In this document: positions 18,266 to 27,701 of the stretch, one piece after another
Numbering within the stretch: position 1 is the stretch's first letter
How the letters are laid out: the number at the start of each line of letters is the position of its first letter
Assembly: GCF_003987345.1 (NCBI RefSeq)
Contig: NZ_PIPP01000001.1
Location: forward strand, 310,001-374,000
Length of the DNA stretch: 64,000 nucleotides
Direction: 5' to 3'
DNA from: Aliidiomarina shirensis
Lineage (GTDB): Bacteria > Pseudomonadota > Gammaproteobacteria > Enterobacterales > Alteromonadaceae
The notes under the pieces: model-generated
What the model was told of the DNA's origin: nothing
What the model saw: only the letters and a program-made list of their open reading frames with translations
Databases searched by the model: none
Translations under genes and position numbers: made by a program

Positions 18266-18721
18266 TTATATCGTATTCAAAGGTTCTTTTCTGGTTACCG
18301 TTAAGTGAATACCTTCGTTTTTAACAACGTAAGCGATATCACCTTTCTTTAAATCATCTTCTGAGCGCGCATCCCATTGCACGCCATTTAGCACTACACG
18401 GCCCGTTCCTTGGTGAAAATCTTGATGCACCACCACTCGTTCGCCAATATCTTTAGTGAACACAGTGCCGTGCTCATCTTTATTCGCAATGTAACCATTA
18501 AACCAGCGCTTTAACTTGCCCCGGGCGGTAAATAACATAATCAAGCTAACTAAGCCGAATACTAGGAACTGCGCAGTGGTACTTTCAATCAGCCCAAACT
18601 GTAATAGTATCCCGGTAACAATGGCACCAATGCCCAGAAACACAGCTACTACACTTGTAGCAAGTAGCTCAGTAATAATGAGAATAATACCGATAATAAT
18701 CCAAATAACTGCAGCACTCAT
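18266..18721 (-). CDS. NfeD family membrane protein (NfeD1b, short type)
   Basis: A 151 aa protein with three membrane helices in the first 75 residues (VIWIIIGIILIITELL, VVAVFLGIGAIVTGILL, FLVFGLVSLIMLF). A C-terminal OB-fold domain follows, with IGERVVVHQDFHQGTGRVVLNGVQWDARS. Short NfeD proteins without a protease domain pair with SPFH proteins and are thought to regulate assembly of membrane microdomains. It precedes qmcA by 25 bp, so the two form an operon. It corresponds to E. coli YbbK-associated QmcB (YbbJ-like) proteins. Confidence 0.9.
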   Translation of the reverse strand: MSAAVIWIIIGIILIITELLATSVVAVFLGIGAIVTGILLQFGLIESTTAQFLVFGLVSLIMLFTARGKLKRWFNGYIANKDEHGTVFTKDIGERVVVHQDFHQGTGRVVLNGVQWDARSEDDLKKGDIAYVVKNEGIHLTVTRKEPLNTI

Positions 18722-18810
18722 CTTATCGTCCTATAATTTATTTTTCTTATAACGCTTTGTTTTAATTGATTACTGCCACCCCAGAAGGATTACATATAAT
18801 CATACTGATA

Positions 18811-19731
18811 TTACTTAAATTCAAAGCTTCTTGAGTTGGCATATTCGCCATCGAGATATACTTTTTTACCCATTGCATCAGTAACAATTAACTTGCCCTG
18901 TTGCACTTTCTCGAGTTTCTTATGTTTATGTTGATAATGCAACGCTGCATTCGCCGGAAGTATCAACGGCCGCCGAAACGCTATATCCATTGCAATAACA
19001 GGTAAACTAAATTGCTTCTCTAAATCCGATTGCGCTTGGGCAACGGAATACATGCCGTGAATAATGGGCCGTGAAAAACCAAACCAGCGCGATAGCCATG
19101 GATGAAGGTGTATGGGGTTATAATCACCAGACAAATGAGCATAGGAACGGCCCAAATCACTGCCGAGCTGCCACAATTCAGCGCGCTCATAATCAGTTAA
19201 ATCTGGTGCAGGAGCCTCGCGTCGGCGCCCTACTGTTGGCGGTTCACCGCCACCTACTTGATAAGTGCTCATACACTCGGCTATTAATAGTCCGTTTTGA
19301 AAAAACTCAACTTTATAAATCGGCCGCACACGTTTGCGCGTAGCTGCGCGCTCGGGCATTTCGATATTCACATCGATCGTAAACCCGTGATTCATATCAG
19401 GTGGATTATGGTAGGCCATCGCGTTTGCCACATGTACCATGCCTAGAATTGGCCACGGAAATTCAGGGTCGAGCATTGCGGCTAGATGTGCACGTTGCGC
19501 AAGCAAATAGAAATAGGTTAACGGCACTTTACTCTGCAAGCCTGGAAAGGCTTGTTTGTATTTAGCTAGGTGATCCGGAGCAATAGCATCAACCTGAAAG
19601 GTGAAATGCAAATCATTGGGGCTTACATGCCCTCGCCTGCGGATCATTGTTGGCACAGCACGCAGCAGCATAAAGGGTAATGCTGGCAATTCCTTTTCCT
19701 TTGACATCGAAGCCTGCTTGAGCGATGACAT
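18811..19731 (-). CDS. MaoC-like hotdog protein (acyl dehydratase family)
   Basis: About 306 aa from the ATG at 19731, which has GGAG 8 bases upstream; a TTG at 19746 is also in frame. The C-terminal half carries a MaoC/hydratase-2 signature, YAHLSGDYNPIHLHPWLSRWFGF followed by RPIIHGMYSVAQAQ, with the D-x(4)-H dyad used for enoyl hydration. The N-terminal half appears to be a second, degenerate hotdog fold. Such two-domain proteins act on acyl thioesters as enoyl-CoA or enoyl-ACP hydratases. The substrate is unknown. It stands alone between NfeD and a lipoprotein gene. Confidence 0.82.
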   Translation of the reverse strand: MSSLKQASMSKEKELPALPFMLLRAVPTMIRRRGHVSPNDLHFTFQVDAIAPDHLAKYKQAFPGLQSKVPLTYFYLLAQRAHLAAMLDPEFPWPILGMVHVANAMAYHNPPDMNHGFTIDVNIEMPERAATRKRVRPIYKVEFFQNGLLIAECMSTYQVGGGEPPTVGRRREAPAPDLTDYERAELWQLGSDLGRSYAHLSGDYNPIHLHPWLSRWFGFSRPIIHGMYSVAQAQSDLEKQFSLPVIAMDIAFRRPLILPANAALHYQHKHKKLEKVQQGKLIVTDAMGKKVYLDGEYANSRSFEFK

Positions 19732-19888
19732 ATATAAAAACTCCAATAGTGCCTAAAACGTTTTCATCATAGCAAAAGTACCGGAGTTCGGTGTAATAAT
19801 TTCGTTAACAAAGGTTTCTAAAAGCAAACAAAGCCCGCAGTTACTATTAACGGTGTGCTTTAGGGGTATATATCTAGGTACCTAACCA

Positions 19889-20404
19889 TCACCATGTTGA
19901 TTGAAAAGGTATCTTTACCGTGGTTTTATTCCCGGGCTCGTTAGTTTTGCCGATGCCAACTTCGAGTTGCCACAGCATATTTGGATCGGTACAAGCGCCC
20001 AGATAAATAGTAGTTTCCCATACATCATTCCCGATAGGCTCCCAGATAACTGGGATTCGCCCCATATACATGCTTACTCCGGTGATCTCACTATGTAAAA
20101 TATACGTTTCTGATGGTGTACGTAAATGTATTGCAATGGGTTGTTCAACAGGCATGCTGGGCTCAGAGCTTCGTAGTTCAATGTCGCCCAAGGCCGTTGA
20201 GAAGCTGCAAGGTTTGGCAAATGCAATGGCGCTCGCTGCATTTTCGTCAATCGGCTCAGCTAATGCACACAATTGCTCAGCCTGAACTGTTATTTTTTCA
20301 TCGCTACACCCAGAAATGAAAAAAATCGAAAAAACAACAAGCCAGGTTGTTTTATGAACACTTTGCGCAAAAAGGCTACAATTGCCGATATACTTTGATA
20401 ACAT
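19889..20404 (-). CDS. Lipoprotein of unknown function, divergent from ccoN
   Basis: A 171 aa protein with a lipoprotein signal: hydrophobic WLVVFSIFFISG followed by Cys33, with Ser at +2, predicting the outer membrane. Two further cysteines (in QLCALAE and KPCSFST) may form a disulfide. The mature part looks like a small beta-sandwich, with VEQPIAIHLRTP, GVSMYMGRIPVIWEP and WQLEVGIG segments. It somewhat resembles FixH or cupredoxin-like folds but has no clear copper ligands. It shares a 209 bp promoter region with the cbb3 operon, which hints at co-regulation. No function is assigned. Confidence 0.7.
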   Translation of the reverse strand: MLSKYIGNCSLFAQSVHKTTWLVVFSIFFISGCSDEKITVQAEQLCALAEPIDENAASAIAFAKPCSFSTALGDIELRSSEPSMPVEQPIAIHLRTPSETYILHSEITGVSMYMGRIPVIWEPIGNDVWETTIYLGACTDPNMLWQLEVGIGKTNEPGNKTTVKIPFQSTW

Positions 20405-20460
20405 TTGCTAAAGCTCCGATTTATTAACCACACAATATTGTTTACCAAACCGAGAATACT

Positions 20461-20474
20461 TTGATCTCGGTCAT
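20461..20474. promoter_or_regulatory. FNR-like site upstream of the cbb3 operon
   Basis: TTGATCTCGGTCAT matches the FNR consensus TTGAT-N4-ATCAA at 8 of 10 defined bases; the left half is perfect. If it acts at -41.5, transcription would start near 20509 with TGTATT as a plausible -10. An fnr gene lies in the same cluster, and FNR control of ccoNOQP is common. Confidence 0.45.
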
Positions 20475-20613
20475 GTTTAGAACACGCGTTTACACTGTAT
20501 TTCCACATGTAAAAGCCGTACAATTATTTCGTTTTCGGGATTGCTTGAAGCATCTCCAGTGTCGCCTCAACATCCCAATCTCTGTTCTGTAAACTACAGC
20601 GGATCTAAAAATA

Positions 20614-22050
20614 ATGAGCACAACTTCGAATCAACCTGTCGACTATAACCTAAAGGTGGTAAAGCAGTTTACTGTTATGACCATTATTTGGGGTATTATC
20701 GGGATGACCGTTGGCGTATTAATTGCTGCCCAGCTCGTTTGGCCAGCGCTTAATTTTGATACACCATGGTTAACATACTCCCGCCTCCGCCCATTGCACA
20801 CGAATGCAGTGATATTTGCGTTTGGTACCAGCGCCCTCTTCGCTACGGGTTATTACGTAGTTCAAAAAACCTGTCAGGTGCGATTGTTCTCAGATCGTTT
20901 AGCAGCGTTTACGTTTTGGGGTTGGCAAGCGGTTATTGTCGGTGCGGTGATTACCTTACCGATGGGGATTACCACCAGTAAAGAATACGCTGAATTAGAA
21001 TGGCCATTGTCGATTCTGATTGCCATCGTATGGATAGCGTTCATTATTGTTTACTTCGGTACGCTCGCCATTCGGAAAACCTCGCATATTTATGTAGCGA
21101 ACTGGTTCTACGGTGCATTCTTAATCGCTGTTGCGATGTTGCATATCGGCAACAACTTAGCGATTCCAGTATCGTTCACAAAATCATATTCCATCTACGC
21201 CGGCGCGGTAGATGCCATGATGCAGTGGTGGTACGGGCATAACGCTGTAGGTTTCCTGCTTACTGCCGGATTTTTAGGGATGATGTACTACTTCGTACCT
21301 AAGCAAGCAGAACGTCCAGTTTATTCCTATCGGTTATCGATTGTGCATTTTTGGGCGCTGATCACCATTTACATTTGGGCTGGTCCTCACCACCTTCACT
21401 ACACAGCTTTGCCGGATTGGGCACAATCGGTAGGTATGGTGATGTCGGTAATTCTGTTTGTTCCTTCTTGGGGTGGCATGATCAACGGTATCATGACGCT
21501 TTCAGGCGCGTGGCATAAACTGCGTACCGACCCAATTTTGCGATTCTTAATCGTATCGCTATCGTTTTACGGCATGTCCACGTTTGAAGGGCCAATGATG
21601 GCTATCAAATCAGTGAACGCCCTCTCCCACTACACAGATTGGACTATCGGCCACGTGCATTCGGGCGCCCTTGGTTGGGTAGCGATGATTTCAATTGGTG
21701 CGATCTACCACCTAATCCCAGTGTTGTTTGACCGCGAACGTATGTATAGCGTGAAACTGATTAACACGCACTTCTGGCTACATACTATCGGCGTGGTGCT
21801 GTATATCGTAGCAATGTGGATTTCAGGCGTAACTCAAGGGCTTATGTGGCGAGCTGTGAACTCCGATGGAACATTAACGTACAGTTTCGTTGAGAGTTTA
21901 GAAGCTTCATATCCATTCTATTTTGTACGCTTTATCGGTGGCTTATTTGTGGTAGCTGGTATGTTAATCATGGGCTACAACGTATGGAAAACTATACGTA
22001 GCCATAAACTTCGCAGTGGTGAGCCTTTGGCCGCCGCAGAACCGGCGTAA
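20614..22050 (+). CDS. ccoN: Cytochrome c oxidase, cbb3-type, subunit I
   Basis: Catalytic subunit of the high-affinity cbb3 oxidase in the inner membrane; it holds low-spin heme b and the heme b3-CuB oxygen-reduction site. The 478 aa protein has about 12 membrane helices. Visible metal ligands are His62 (RPLHTN), His209 (YGHNAVGF), His259-His260 ([13 protein letters not shown]), and His347 and His349 ([10 protein letters not shown]). It begins the operon ccoNOQP. An FNR-like site about 150 bp upstream suggests induction at low oxygen. Confidence 0.97.
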   Translation: MSTTSNQPVDYNLKVVKQFTVMTIIWGIIGMTVGVLIAAQLVWPALNFDTPWLTYSRLRPLHTNAVIFAFGTSALFATGYYVVQKTCQVRLFSDRLAAFTFWGWQAVIVGAVITLPMGITTSKEYAELEWPLSILIAIVWIAFIIVYFGTLAIRKTSHIYVANWFYGAFLIAVAMLHIGNNLAIPVSFTKSYSIYAGAVDAMMQWWYGHNAVGFLLTAGFLGMMYYFVPKQAERPVYSYRLSIVHFWALITIYIWAGPHHLHYTALPDWAQSVGMVMSVILFVPSWGGMINGIMTLSGAWHKLRTDPILRFLIVSLSFYGMSTFEGPMMAIKSVNALSHYTDWTIGHVHSGALGWVAMISIGAIYHLIPVLFDRERMYSVKLINTHFWLHTIGVVLYIVAMWISGVTQGLMWRAVNSDGTLTYSFVESLEASYPFYFVRFIGGLFVVAGMLIMGYNVWKTIRSHKLRSGEPLAAAEPA

Positions 22051-22063
22051 GGGAGGCTAAATC

Positions 22064-22672
22064 ATGAGCAAGAATAAACATGAGAAAGTTGAGAAGCACG
22101 TCGGTTGGCTTGCAGTTTTAGCGATTATTGCAATTTCAATTGGTGGTCTAGTGGAAATCACCCCACTGTTATTCCAGAAGCAAGTACAAGAGCCAGTGCG
22201 CGATCTTAAACCTTATACTGCGTTGCAGTTAGAAGGCCGCGATATCTACATTCGTGAAGGTTGCGTTGGTTGCCACAGCCAAATGATTCGTCCTTTCCGG
22301 GCGGAAACAGAGCGTTATGGTCACTACTCTGTTGCTGGTGAATCGGTATGGGAACACCCATTCTTGTGGGGCTCTAAGCGCACTGGGCCAGATTTGGCAC
22401 GTGTCGGCGAGCGCTACAGTGATGAATGGCACTATGTTCATCTGATGAATCCGCGCGCGGTTGTTCCTGAGTCGAATATGCCTGGATATCCGTGGTTAGC
22501 TGAAAATACGTTAGATGGAAAAATTACGGCGCGTAAGATGCGTGCTTTCCAAACGCTAGGTGTGCCCTACAGCGATGAAGATATCGAAGGTGCGCAAGAA
22601 GCCGTTCAAGGAAAAACAGAGATGGAAGCATTAATTGCCTATCTGCAATCCTTGGGCACGGCACTGAGGTAG
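22064..22672 (+). CDS. ccoO: Cytochrome c oxidase, cbb3-type, subunit II (monoheme)
   Basis: Membrane-anchored monoheme cytochrome c that relays electrons to CcoN. The 202 aa protein has one N-terminal helix (about 14-36) and heme motif C67-V-G-C70-H71. A later SNMPGYPWL supplies the axial methionine. A GGGAGG ribosome site lies before the ATG, 14 bp after ccoN. Confidence 0.97.
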   Translation: MSKNKHEKVEKHVGWLAVLAIIAISIGGLVEITPLLFQKQVQEPVRDLKPYTALQLEGRDIYIREGCVGCHSQMIRPFRAETERYGHYSVAGESVWEHPFLWGSKRTGPDLARVGERYSDEWHYVHLMNPRAVVPESNMPGYPWLAENTLDGKITARKMRAFQTLGVPYSDEDIEGAQEAVQGKTEMEALIAYLQSLGTALR

Positions 22673-22674
22673 TT

Positions 22675-22854
22675 ATGGGTGCAGGATTTCAAGCGTTTCA
22701 TACGGCTTTAGTGTTCCTTGTAATCATTGCTGTGATTGTGTGGGCATTCTGGCCAAAGAATAAAGAAAAATTTGACCGCCGAGCTGAATCTATTTTTGAA
22801 GAAGACAAAAATTTAGCCGAGCGCAAGAAACAGGAGTCAAACAAAGATGAGTAG
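22675..22854 (+). CDS. ccoQ: Cytochrome c oxidase, cbb3-type, subunit CcoQ
   Basis: A 59 aa single-pass membrane protein starting MGAGFQAFHTALVFLVIIAVIVWAF-like, with one helix (about 9-26). It has a charged C-terminal tail containing NKEKFDRRAESIFEED. CcoQ stabilises the assembled oxidase under oxygen. It begins 2 bases after the ccoO stop and its end overlaps the ccoP start by 8 bases. Position and composition make the call secure although the sequence is short. Confidence 0.93.
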   Translation: MGAGFQAFHTALVFLVIIAVIVWAFWPKNKEKFDRRAESIFEEDKNLAERKKQESNKDE

Positions 22855-23800
22855 CTTCTGGAGTTGGTGGATTATCGTTCTTACCCTAGGTACGTTAGTT
22901 GGCATTGCCATCTTACTTAGATGGAACATGAAAAACTTTACAGATGTCGAAGAAGGCGAAAGCATGGGGCATGAGTTCGATGGTATCATCGAACTCAACA
23001 ACCCCCTCCCAACGTGGTGGACAGTGCTTTTCTGGCTTTGCCTTGCGTGGGGCTTGTTGTACCTCATTTTCTACCCAGGCTTAGGCAATTTTAAAGGCTT
23101 ATTAGGGTGGCAGAGTTCAAATCAACACGTGTTATCGATTGAAGAATCGAAGCAAGCGATTGTTGATGCGCGTGAAGCCGGCTTAAATGTAGAGTACGAT
23201 CGCGAGCTAGCGCGCGCTGATGCAGTATATGGCCCTATCTTCCAGCAGTATGCATCGATGGAAATTGAAGCCATTGCTGAAGATCCAGATGCTTTGCGAA
23301 TTGGCCAGCGGTTATTTTTGCAAAACTGTGCCCAGTGCCATGGTTCGGATGCTCGCGGTTCATCAGGCTTCCCGAATTTAACGGACGGGGTATTTAACTG
23401 GGGCGGAACGCCAGAACATATCTATACAACGTTAATGGAAGGCCGCCGGGCGCAAATGCCAGCATTCTTAGAGCAACTTGGTGAGCAAGGGATTACCGAA
23501 GTTGCATCCTATGTGCTGAGCTTGAGTGGCCGTACCGTAGATCGTGATCTCGCACGTGCCGGTGAGCAGAAATTTGCCGTGTGTGCAGCGTGCCATGGTC
23601 AAGATGGGAAAGGTAATATTGCCTTAGGTTCACCCGATCTAACCAATAACGTATGGCTATACGGAAGCTCTCAACGTGCAGTTGAAGAAACGTTACGCTA
23701 TGGCCGTAACGGCGTAATGCCAGCTTGGGGTGAAATTCTAGGTGAAGATAAGGTGAAAATCCTATCTGGTTATGTACTTAGTATCTCAGCGGAAGATTAA
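22847..23800 (+). CDS. ccoP: Cytochrome c oxidase, cbb3-type, subunit III (diheme)
   Basis: Diheme c-type subunit that accepts electrons from soluble cytochrome c. The 317 aa protein has two N-terminal helices (about 2-24 and 58-79), making it the two-helix form of CcoP. The heme motifs are C161-A-Q-C164-H165 and C246-A-A-C249-H250. Axial methionines lie in the QMPAF and VMPAW segments. A terminator follows the stop, so ccoNOQP is one transcription unit separated from the assembly genes. Confidence 0.97.
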   Translation: MSSFWSWWIIVLTLGTLVGIAILLRWNMKNFTDVEEGESMGHEFDGIIELNNPLPTWWTVLFWLCLAWGLLYLIFYPGLGNFKGLLGWQSSNQHVLSIEESKQAIVDAREAGLNVEYDRELARADAVYGPIFQQYASMEIEAIAEDPDALRIGQRLFLQNCAQCHGSDARGSSGFPNLTDGVFNWGGTPEHIYTTLMEGRRAQMPAFLEQLGEQGITEVASYVLSLSGRTVDRDLARAGEQKFAVCAACHGQDGKGNIALGSPDLTNNVWLYGSSQRAVEETLRYGRNGVMPAWGEILGEDKVKILSGYVLSISAED

Positions 23801-23823
23801 TAAACGTTAGTTACCAGGCAAGG

Positions 23824-23847
23824 AAGCCCCGTTCTGCGGGGCTTTTT
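23824..23847 (+). terminator. Terminator after ccoNOQP
   Basis: Stem AAGCCCCG / CGGGGCTT with a 5 base loop, followed by TTTTT. Partial read-through to the assembly genes is possible because ccoH starts only 19 bp later. Confidence 0.8.
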
Positions 23848-23865
23848 GTTAATTGGAGCAAGATA

Positions 23866-24378
23866 ATGAAGTTGAAAAACGGGCAAACCGTTCCGTGGTA
23901 TAAAGTAAGCTGGGTTTGGTACATTATCTTTATGAAGTGTGCCGTAATAACCGCATGTATTGTAACCGCGGTTTTAATCGTGAAGAACCCGATTTCAATG
24001 GTAAATGATGATTACTACAGCGAAGGCAGAACCATTAACTTAGAGTTAAAACGTGTAGCCGAAGCTGAAGCACGCAATTTGTCCTTTTATCTCGATGTTA
24101 ACGGCACCGATCTCACGCTTCGCTTCCGCTCTGGAGAGCCGGATGATCAAAGTTCGTTGCTGGTAAGTTTCTATCACCCAACTACGCACAACTATGATTT
24201 CAGCCTGCGTATGCCGCGTTCTGGTGATGATAGCTATCGCCAGCAATTACCAAGGGAACTTGATGGCCATTGGCGCGTTGATATCGAACCTTTTGATAAG
24301 GCATGGCGAGTAAGCCAAAACATACATCTTCCGGCACCACAAACTATTACGCTTGTGCCTGAAAATTATGGTATTTGA
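23866..24378 (+). CDS. ccoH: FixH/CcoH family cbb3 oxidase assembly protein
   Basis: A 170 aa protein with one membrane helix near the N-terminus (about 18-42) preceded by PWYKVSWVWY, and a periplasmic beta domain with FYHPTTHNYDFSLRM. FixH/CcoH acts in maturation of cbb3 oxidase and interacts with CcoNOQP complexes. Its stop is overlapped by a possible TTG start of ccoI. No ccoG (FixG) gene is found in this cluster, so that factor must be encoded elsewhere or be absent. Confidence 0.9.
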   Translation: MKLKNGQTVPWYKVSWVWYIIFMKCAVITACIVTAVLIVKNPISMVNDDYYSEGRTINLELKRVAEAEARNLSFYLDVNGTDLTLRFRSGEPDDQSSLLVSFYHPTTHNYDFSLRMPRSGDDSYRQQLPRELDGHWRVDIEPFDKAWRVSQNIHLPAPQTITLVPENYGI

Positions 24379-24389
24379 AGGCCTATAAC

Positions 24390-26831
24390 GTGAGCCAGTC
24401 AACCTCAACAACGGAAATTACGGGCAATGAAGTTACCCGAGATGAGAACCAGTGCTTTCACTGTCAGCAACCGATTCCGTTGGGTTTTTCTTTGTATGTT
24501 GAGGTTCTCGGGCAAGATCGCCCTATGTGTTGTTACGGTTGCCACTCAGTAGCCTCAACGATAGTCGATCAAGGCCTAACGCATTTTTATAAATACCGCG
24601 AAACCAAGCCCGGCGCCCTTCCCCTCATTCCAGAAGAGTTGGCTAACCTGGAAGATGATCTTGTACGTTATGATGATCCTGATATTCAACGTGAATTTGT
24701 TGCTGCGAAAGATAGTGTACAGACCGCAACGCTAGCTATCGAGGGCATGACTTGTGCCGCATGTGCTTGGCTTATTGAACGCCAATTGCATCATCTTAAC
24801 GGCGTACAGAAAGTTGTCGTTAATTCCTCAACCGAGCGCGTACAAGTATCTTGGAATGCAGAAGAAGCGCGGCTGAGTCAGGTGCTGCGCGCTATTCATG
24901 AAATAGGATATAAGGCACTTCCGTTTCAACAAGCAGATTTAGAAGCAAATTACGAAAAGAAACGGCGTGGCTATATTCGACGCCTTGGCGTTGCTGGTAT
25001 TGCCTCAATGCAAACCATGATGGTGGCATTCGGCCTCTACTTTGATGATATCGATGATACAACCCGCCTTTATTTTTGGTGGGTTTCATTGCTATTTACC
25101 GCCCCCGTAATCGTTTATAGTTGCCAGCCTTTTTTTGCCAATGCCATTCGCGCGTTACGAGCCCGGTCGTTGAATATGGATGTGCCGGTGGCACTTGCTA
25201 TGGCGGTTGCTTTTGTTGCGAGTTTTTATGCCACTGTTACTGATACCGGCGATGTTTACTATGAATGCGTAACCATGTTTGCGTTCTTCTTGCTCGCGGG
25301 CCGATTCTTAGAAATGCAGGCACGCAACAAAGCGGTGGCAAATGCGGCCAATCTTATGAAACTTATTCCTGCCATCGCTGAACGGCAAACGTCATCAGGC
25401 TGGGAACAAGTGATGGTAAAGTATCTAGAAACCGGTGATGTAATTCGCGTGCGCCCTGGCGATACCATTCCTGTCGATGGCGAACTTCTCGATAGTACGG
25501 CGTGGTGTGATGAAGCCTTACTTACCGGCGAGAGCCGGCCGGTGGCGAAGGCTCAATATGAAACCCTGTATGCCGGTAGCATCAACCAAGATAATCCCAT
25601 CACATTGCGCATTATCGCAACGCGGCAGAATACGCTTTTAGCCGGAATTATTGCCCTGCAAGATAGCGCGCTTGAAGAAAAACCAAGATTCGTGCGGTTT
25701 GCTGATGTCGTGAGCCGCTATTTTGTGGCTGCCACCCTAATTATTTCAACACTGACATTAGTAAGTTGGTATTTCATCGATCCGAGCAAGGCGTTTTGGA
25801 TAACTCTTGCTGTTTTAGTGGCTACCTGCCCTTGCGCGTTATCGTTAGCTGCGCCTACCGCAATGAGTGGCGCCATTAGCCGGTTAAATCGTGCTGGGAT
25901 ACTTCTGAAACAATCAGCATTGCTGGAACGATTACCGAAGATTAAAACGCTATGTGTGGATAAAACAGGAACGCTCACACAAGGTAAGTTCAGTATCATT
26001 CAAAGCTATTACCATGCCAATTACGCTGAACTTGAACTAATGCAGCTGGCTAGCGGATTAGAGAACTTCTCTGAACATCCGTTAGCAAGACCATTCCAGC
26101 GTTTGGCAAGCGCGGCTAAATTCACTGATGTGCGTAATATCGCAGGCGCTGGTATCTCTGGTGTATGCAATGGTATTGAATATCGAATTGGCAGCTATGG
26201 GTTTATTCAGAATTGGCATCCGAATTATACAAATGCTTTACGTGCCGCCAATGTGTTTCTTGCTACGCAAAAAGAAGTTCTGGCGGAATGGCAAGTAGAC
26301 GATGACGTTCGATCGGATGCTAAAGAAACCTTAGCGTGGTATCAGGCCCGTGGTGTAAACATCATTATGCTCACCGGTGATTCGCAAATCCGAGCCCAAA
26401 AACTCGCGGAAAGCTTAGGTATTGCGGATGTTCGCGCACAATTAAAACCTGAAGATAAACTTGCTGCGGTAAAAGCGCTACAGAAACAAGGGCCAGTGCT
26501 TATGGTTGGTGATGGTTTGAATGATGGCCCTGTGCTTGCCGCTGCTGATGGCTCGGTAACATTTTCCAGCGGGTCTGATTTAGCTAAATCAAGTAGCGAT
26601 GTCGTTATTCTTACAGGCAAACTTGCTGGTTTGCGGCGTTTGTATGAAACAGCGTTGCTAACGCGGAATGTGATTCGGCAAAACTTCACATGGGCCATCG
26701 GCTATAATCTTGTTATTCTACCACTTGCGGTTACTGGCCATGTAGGCCCACTATGGGCCATGCTAGGTATGTCGATGAGTTCACTTATTGTGATGTCCAA
26801 TTCTTTGCGCTTAATGCGTAGCGCCCGTTGA
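24390..26831 (+). CDS. ccoI: Copper-translocating P1B-type ATPase CcoI (FixI)
   Basis: Inner-membrane P-type ATPase of about 813 aa that supplies copper for the CuB site of cbb3 oxidase. The N-terminus has cysteine pairs CFHCQQP and CCYGC, then a heavy-metal domain with GMTCAACAW. Eight membrane segments are predicted, including the transport motif CPC in ATCPCALSLAAP. DKTGTLTQG is the phosphorylation site, and GDGLNDGPVL is the hinge motif. The GTG at 24390 has AAGG 8 bases upstream; a TTG at 24375 overlapping the ccoH stop is the alternative. This is the low-turnover, assembly-type copper pump (CopA2/FixI). Confidence 0.95.
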   Translation: MSQSTSTTEITGNEVTRDENQCFHCQQPIPLGFSLYVEVLGQDRPMCCYGCHSVASTIVDQGLTHFYKYRETKPGALPLIPEELANLEDDLVRYDDPDIQREFVAAKDSVQTATLAIEGMTCAACAWLIERQLHHLNGVQKVVVNSSTERVQVSWNAEEARLSQVLRAIHEIGYKALPFQQADLEANYEKKRRGYIRRLGVAGIASMQTMMVAFGLYFDDIDDTTRLYFWWVSLLFTAPVIVYSCQPFFANAIRALRARSLNMDVPVALAMAVAFVASFYATVTDTGDVYYECVTMFAFFLLAGRFLEMQARNKAVANAANLMKLIPAIAERQTSSGWEQVMVKYLETGDVIRVRPGDTIPVDGELLDSTAWCDEALLTGESRPVAKAQYETLYAGSINQDNPITLRIIATRQNTLLAGIIALQDSALEEKPRFVRFADVVSRYFVAATLIISTLTLVSWYFIDPSKAFWITLAVLVATCPCALSLAAPTAMSGAISRLNRAGILLKQSALLERLPKIKTLCVDKTGTLTQGKFSIIQSYYHANYAELELMQLASGLENFSEHPLARPFQRLASAAKFTDVRNIAGAGISGVCNGIEYRIGSYGFIQNWHPNYTNALRAANVFLATQKEVLAEWQVDDDVRSDAKETLAWYQARGVNIIMLTGDSQIRAQKLAESLGIADVRAQLKPEDKLAAVKALQKQGPVLMVGDGLNDGPVLAAADGSVTFSSGSDLAKSSSDVVILTGKLAGLRRLYETALLTRNVIRQNFTWAIGYNLVILPLAVTGHVGPLWAMLGMSMSSLIVMSNSLRLMRSAR

Positions 26832-26843
26832 TTAGGAGTTAAA

Positions 26844-27026
26844 ATGGAAATACTTCATTTAATGGTTCCTATTGCAATTATTTTAGTAATTATCGCGATT
26901 GTCATTTTTTTTTGGGCGGTGCGCAGTGGCCAATTTGACGATCTTGAGCGCCAAGGCTACAACATTCTCTTAGATGAAGACGACGAGAAGAAAACACACA
27001 AAAAAGATACCGAAAATAAAGCATGA
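26844..27026 (+). CDS. ccoS: cbb3 oxidase maturation protein CcoS
   Basis: A 60 aa protein with one helix (about 8-28, IAIILVIIAIVIFFWAV) followed by RSGQFDDLERQGYNILLDEDD, the FixS/CcoS signature. It is needed to insert heme b and copper into CcoN. AGGAG precedes the ATG, and the stop overlaps the next gene by 4 bases. Confidence 0.95.
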   Translation: MEILHLMVPIAIILVIIAIVIFFWAVRSGQFDDLERQGYNILLDEDDEKKTHKKDTENKA

Positions 27027-27670
27027 GTATTGATATAATCGCGGCTTTCCTAATGGGTTTAGCCGGCAGCGGGCATTGTTTAGCCATGTGCGGTGGACTA
27101 GCCGCAGCCATGGGATATCAACGCTCGCCCATGCGCCTGTTTTGGTACAACTTAGGCCGTATCCTTAGTTACGCTATCGCAGGCTTTATCGTGGCTGCCG
27201 CGTTCTTTTCCATAAGCAAAGTTCACGTTAATGGATTCGTGTATCTACGCATTTTCGCTGGTGTAATGATGGTTCTACTCGGGCTTTACCTGCTCCGTTG
27301 GAACCGTGCATTACTATGGCTTGAAAAAGCAGGTGCCTATCTTTGGCGCTACATTCAACCACTCACACGCAAACTTCCTGCCGAAAAAACATCAACGTAT
27401 ATATTCTTAGCCGGAATGCTTTGGGGATGGCTACCTTGTGGTTTAGTATATAGCGCCTTAACGTGGGCTGCGTTATCCGGTGATCCGCTCAGCGGCGCCG
27501 GCTTTATGCTGATTTTTGGGCTAGGCACTTTTCCGGCTATGTTTCTCACTGGAGTGTTTAGCCAGAAACTAGCGCATATATTGCAATCTACCAGCTTTCG
27601 CTGGATTGCGGGTTTGCTATTAATCGGGTACGGTATAGCTACTTTACTTATTGCCGCAAAACAATTGTAA
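27023..27670 (+). CDS. SafE/TauE-like membrane protein of the cbb3 cluster
   Basis: A 215 aa polytopic membrane protein with about six helices and a [17 protein letters not shown] motif at residues 13-30. This is characteristic of the DsbD-like/SafE family often called urease accessory UreH-like, and such genes commonly follow ccoS. The histidine and cysteine in that motif suggest copper or heme handling during oxidase assembly, but the function is not settled. It overlaps ccoS by 4 bases. Confidence 0.85.
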   Translation: MSIDIIAAFLMGLAGSGHCLAMCGGLAAAMGYQRSPMRLFWYNLGRILSYAIAGFIVAAAFFSISKVHVNGFVYLRIFAGVMMVLLGLYLLRWNRALLWLEKAGAYLWRYIQPLTRKLPAEKTSTYIFLAGMLWGWLPCGLVYSALTWAALSGDPLSGAGFMLIFGLGTFPAMFLTGVFSQKLAHILQSTSFRWIAGLLLIGYGIATLLIAAKQL

Positions 27671-27701
27671 TTGTTCTGTATTAGAAGGAACTCGATTCGC
27701 C

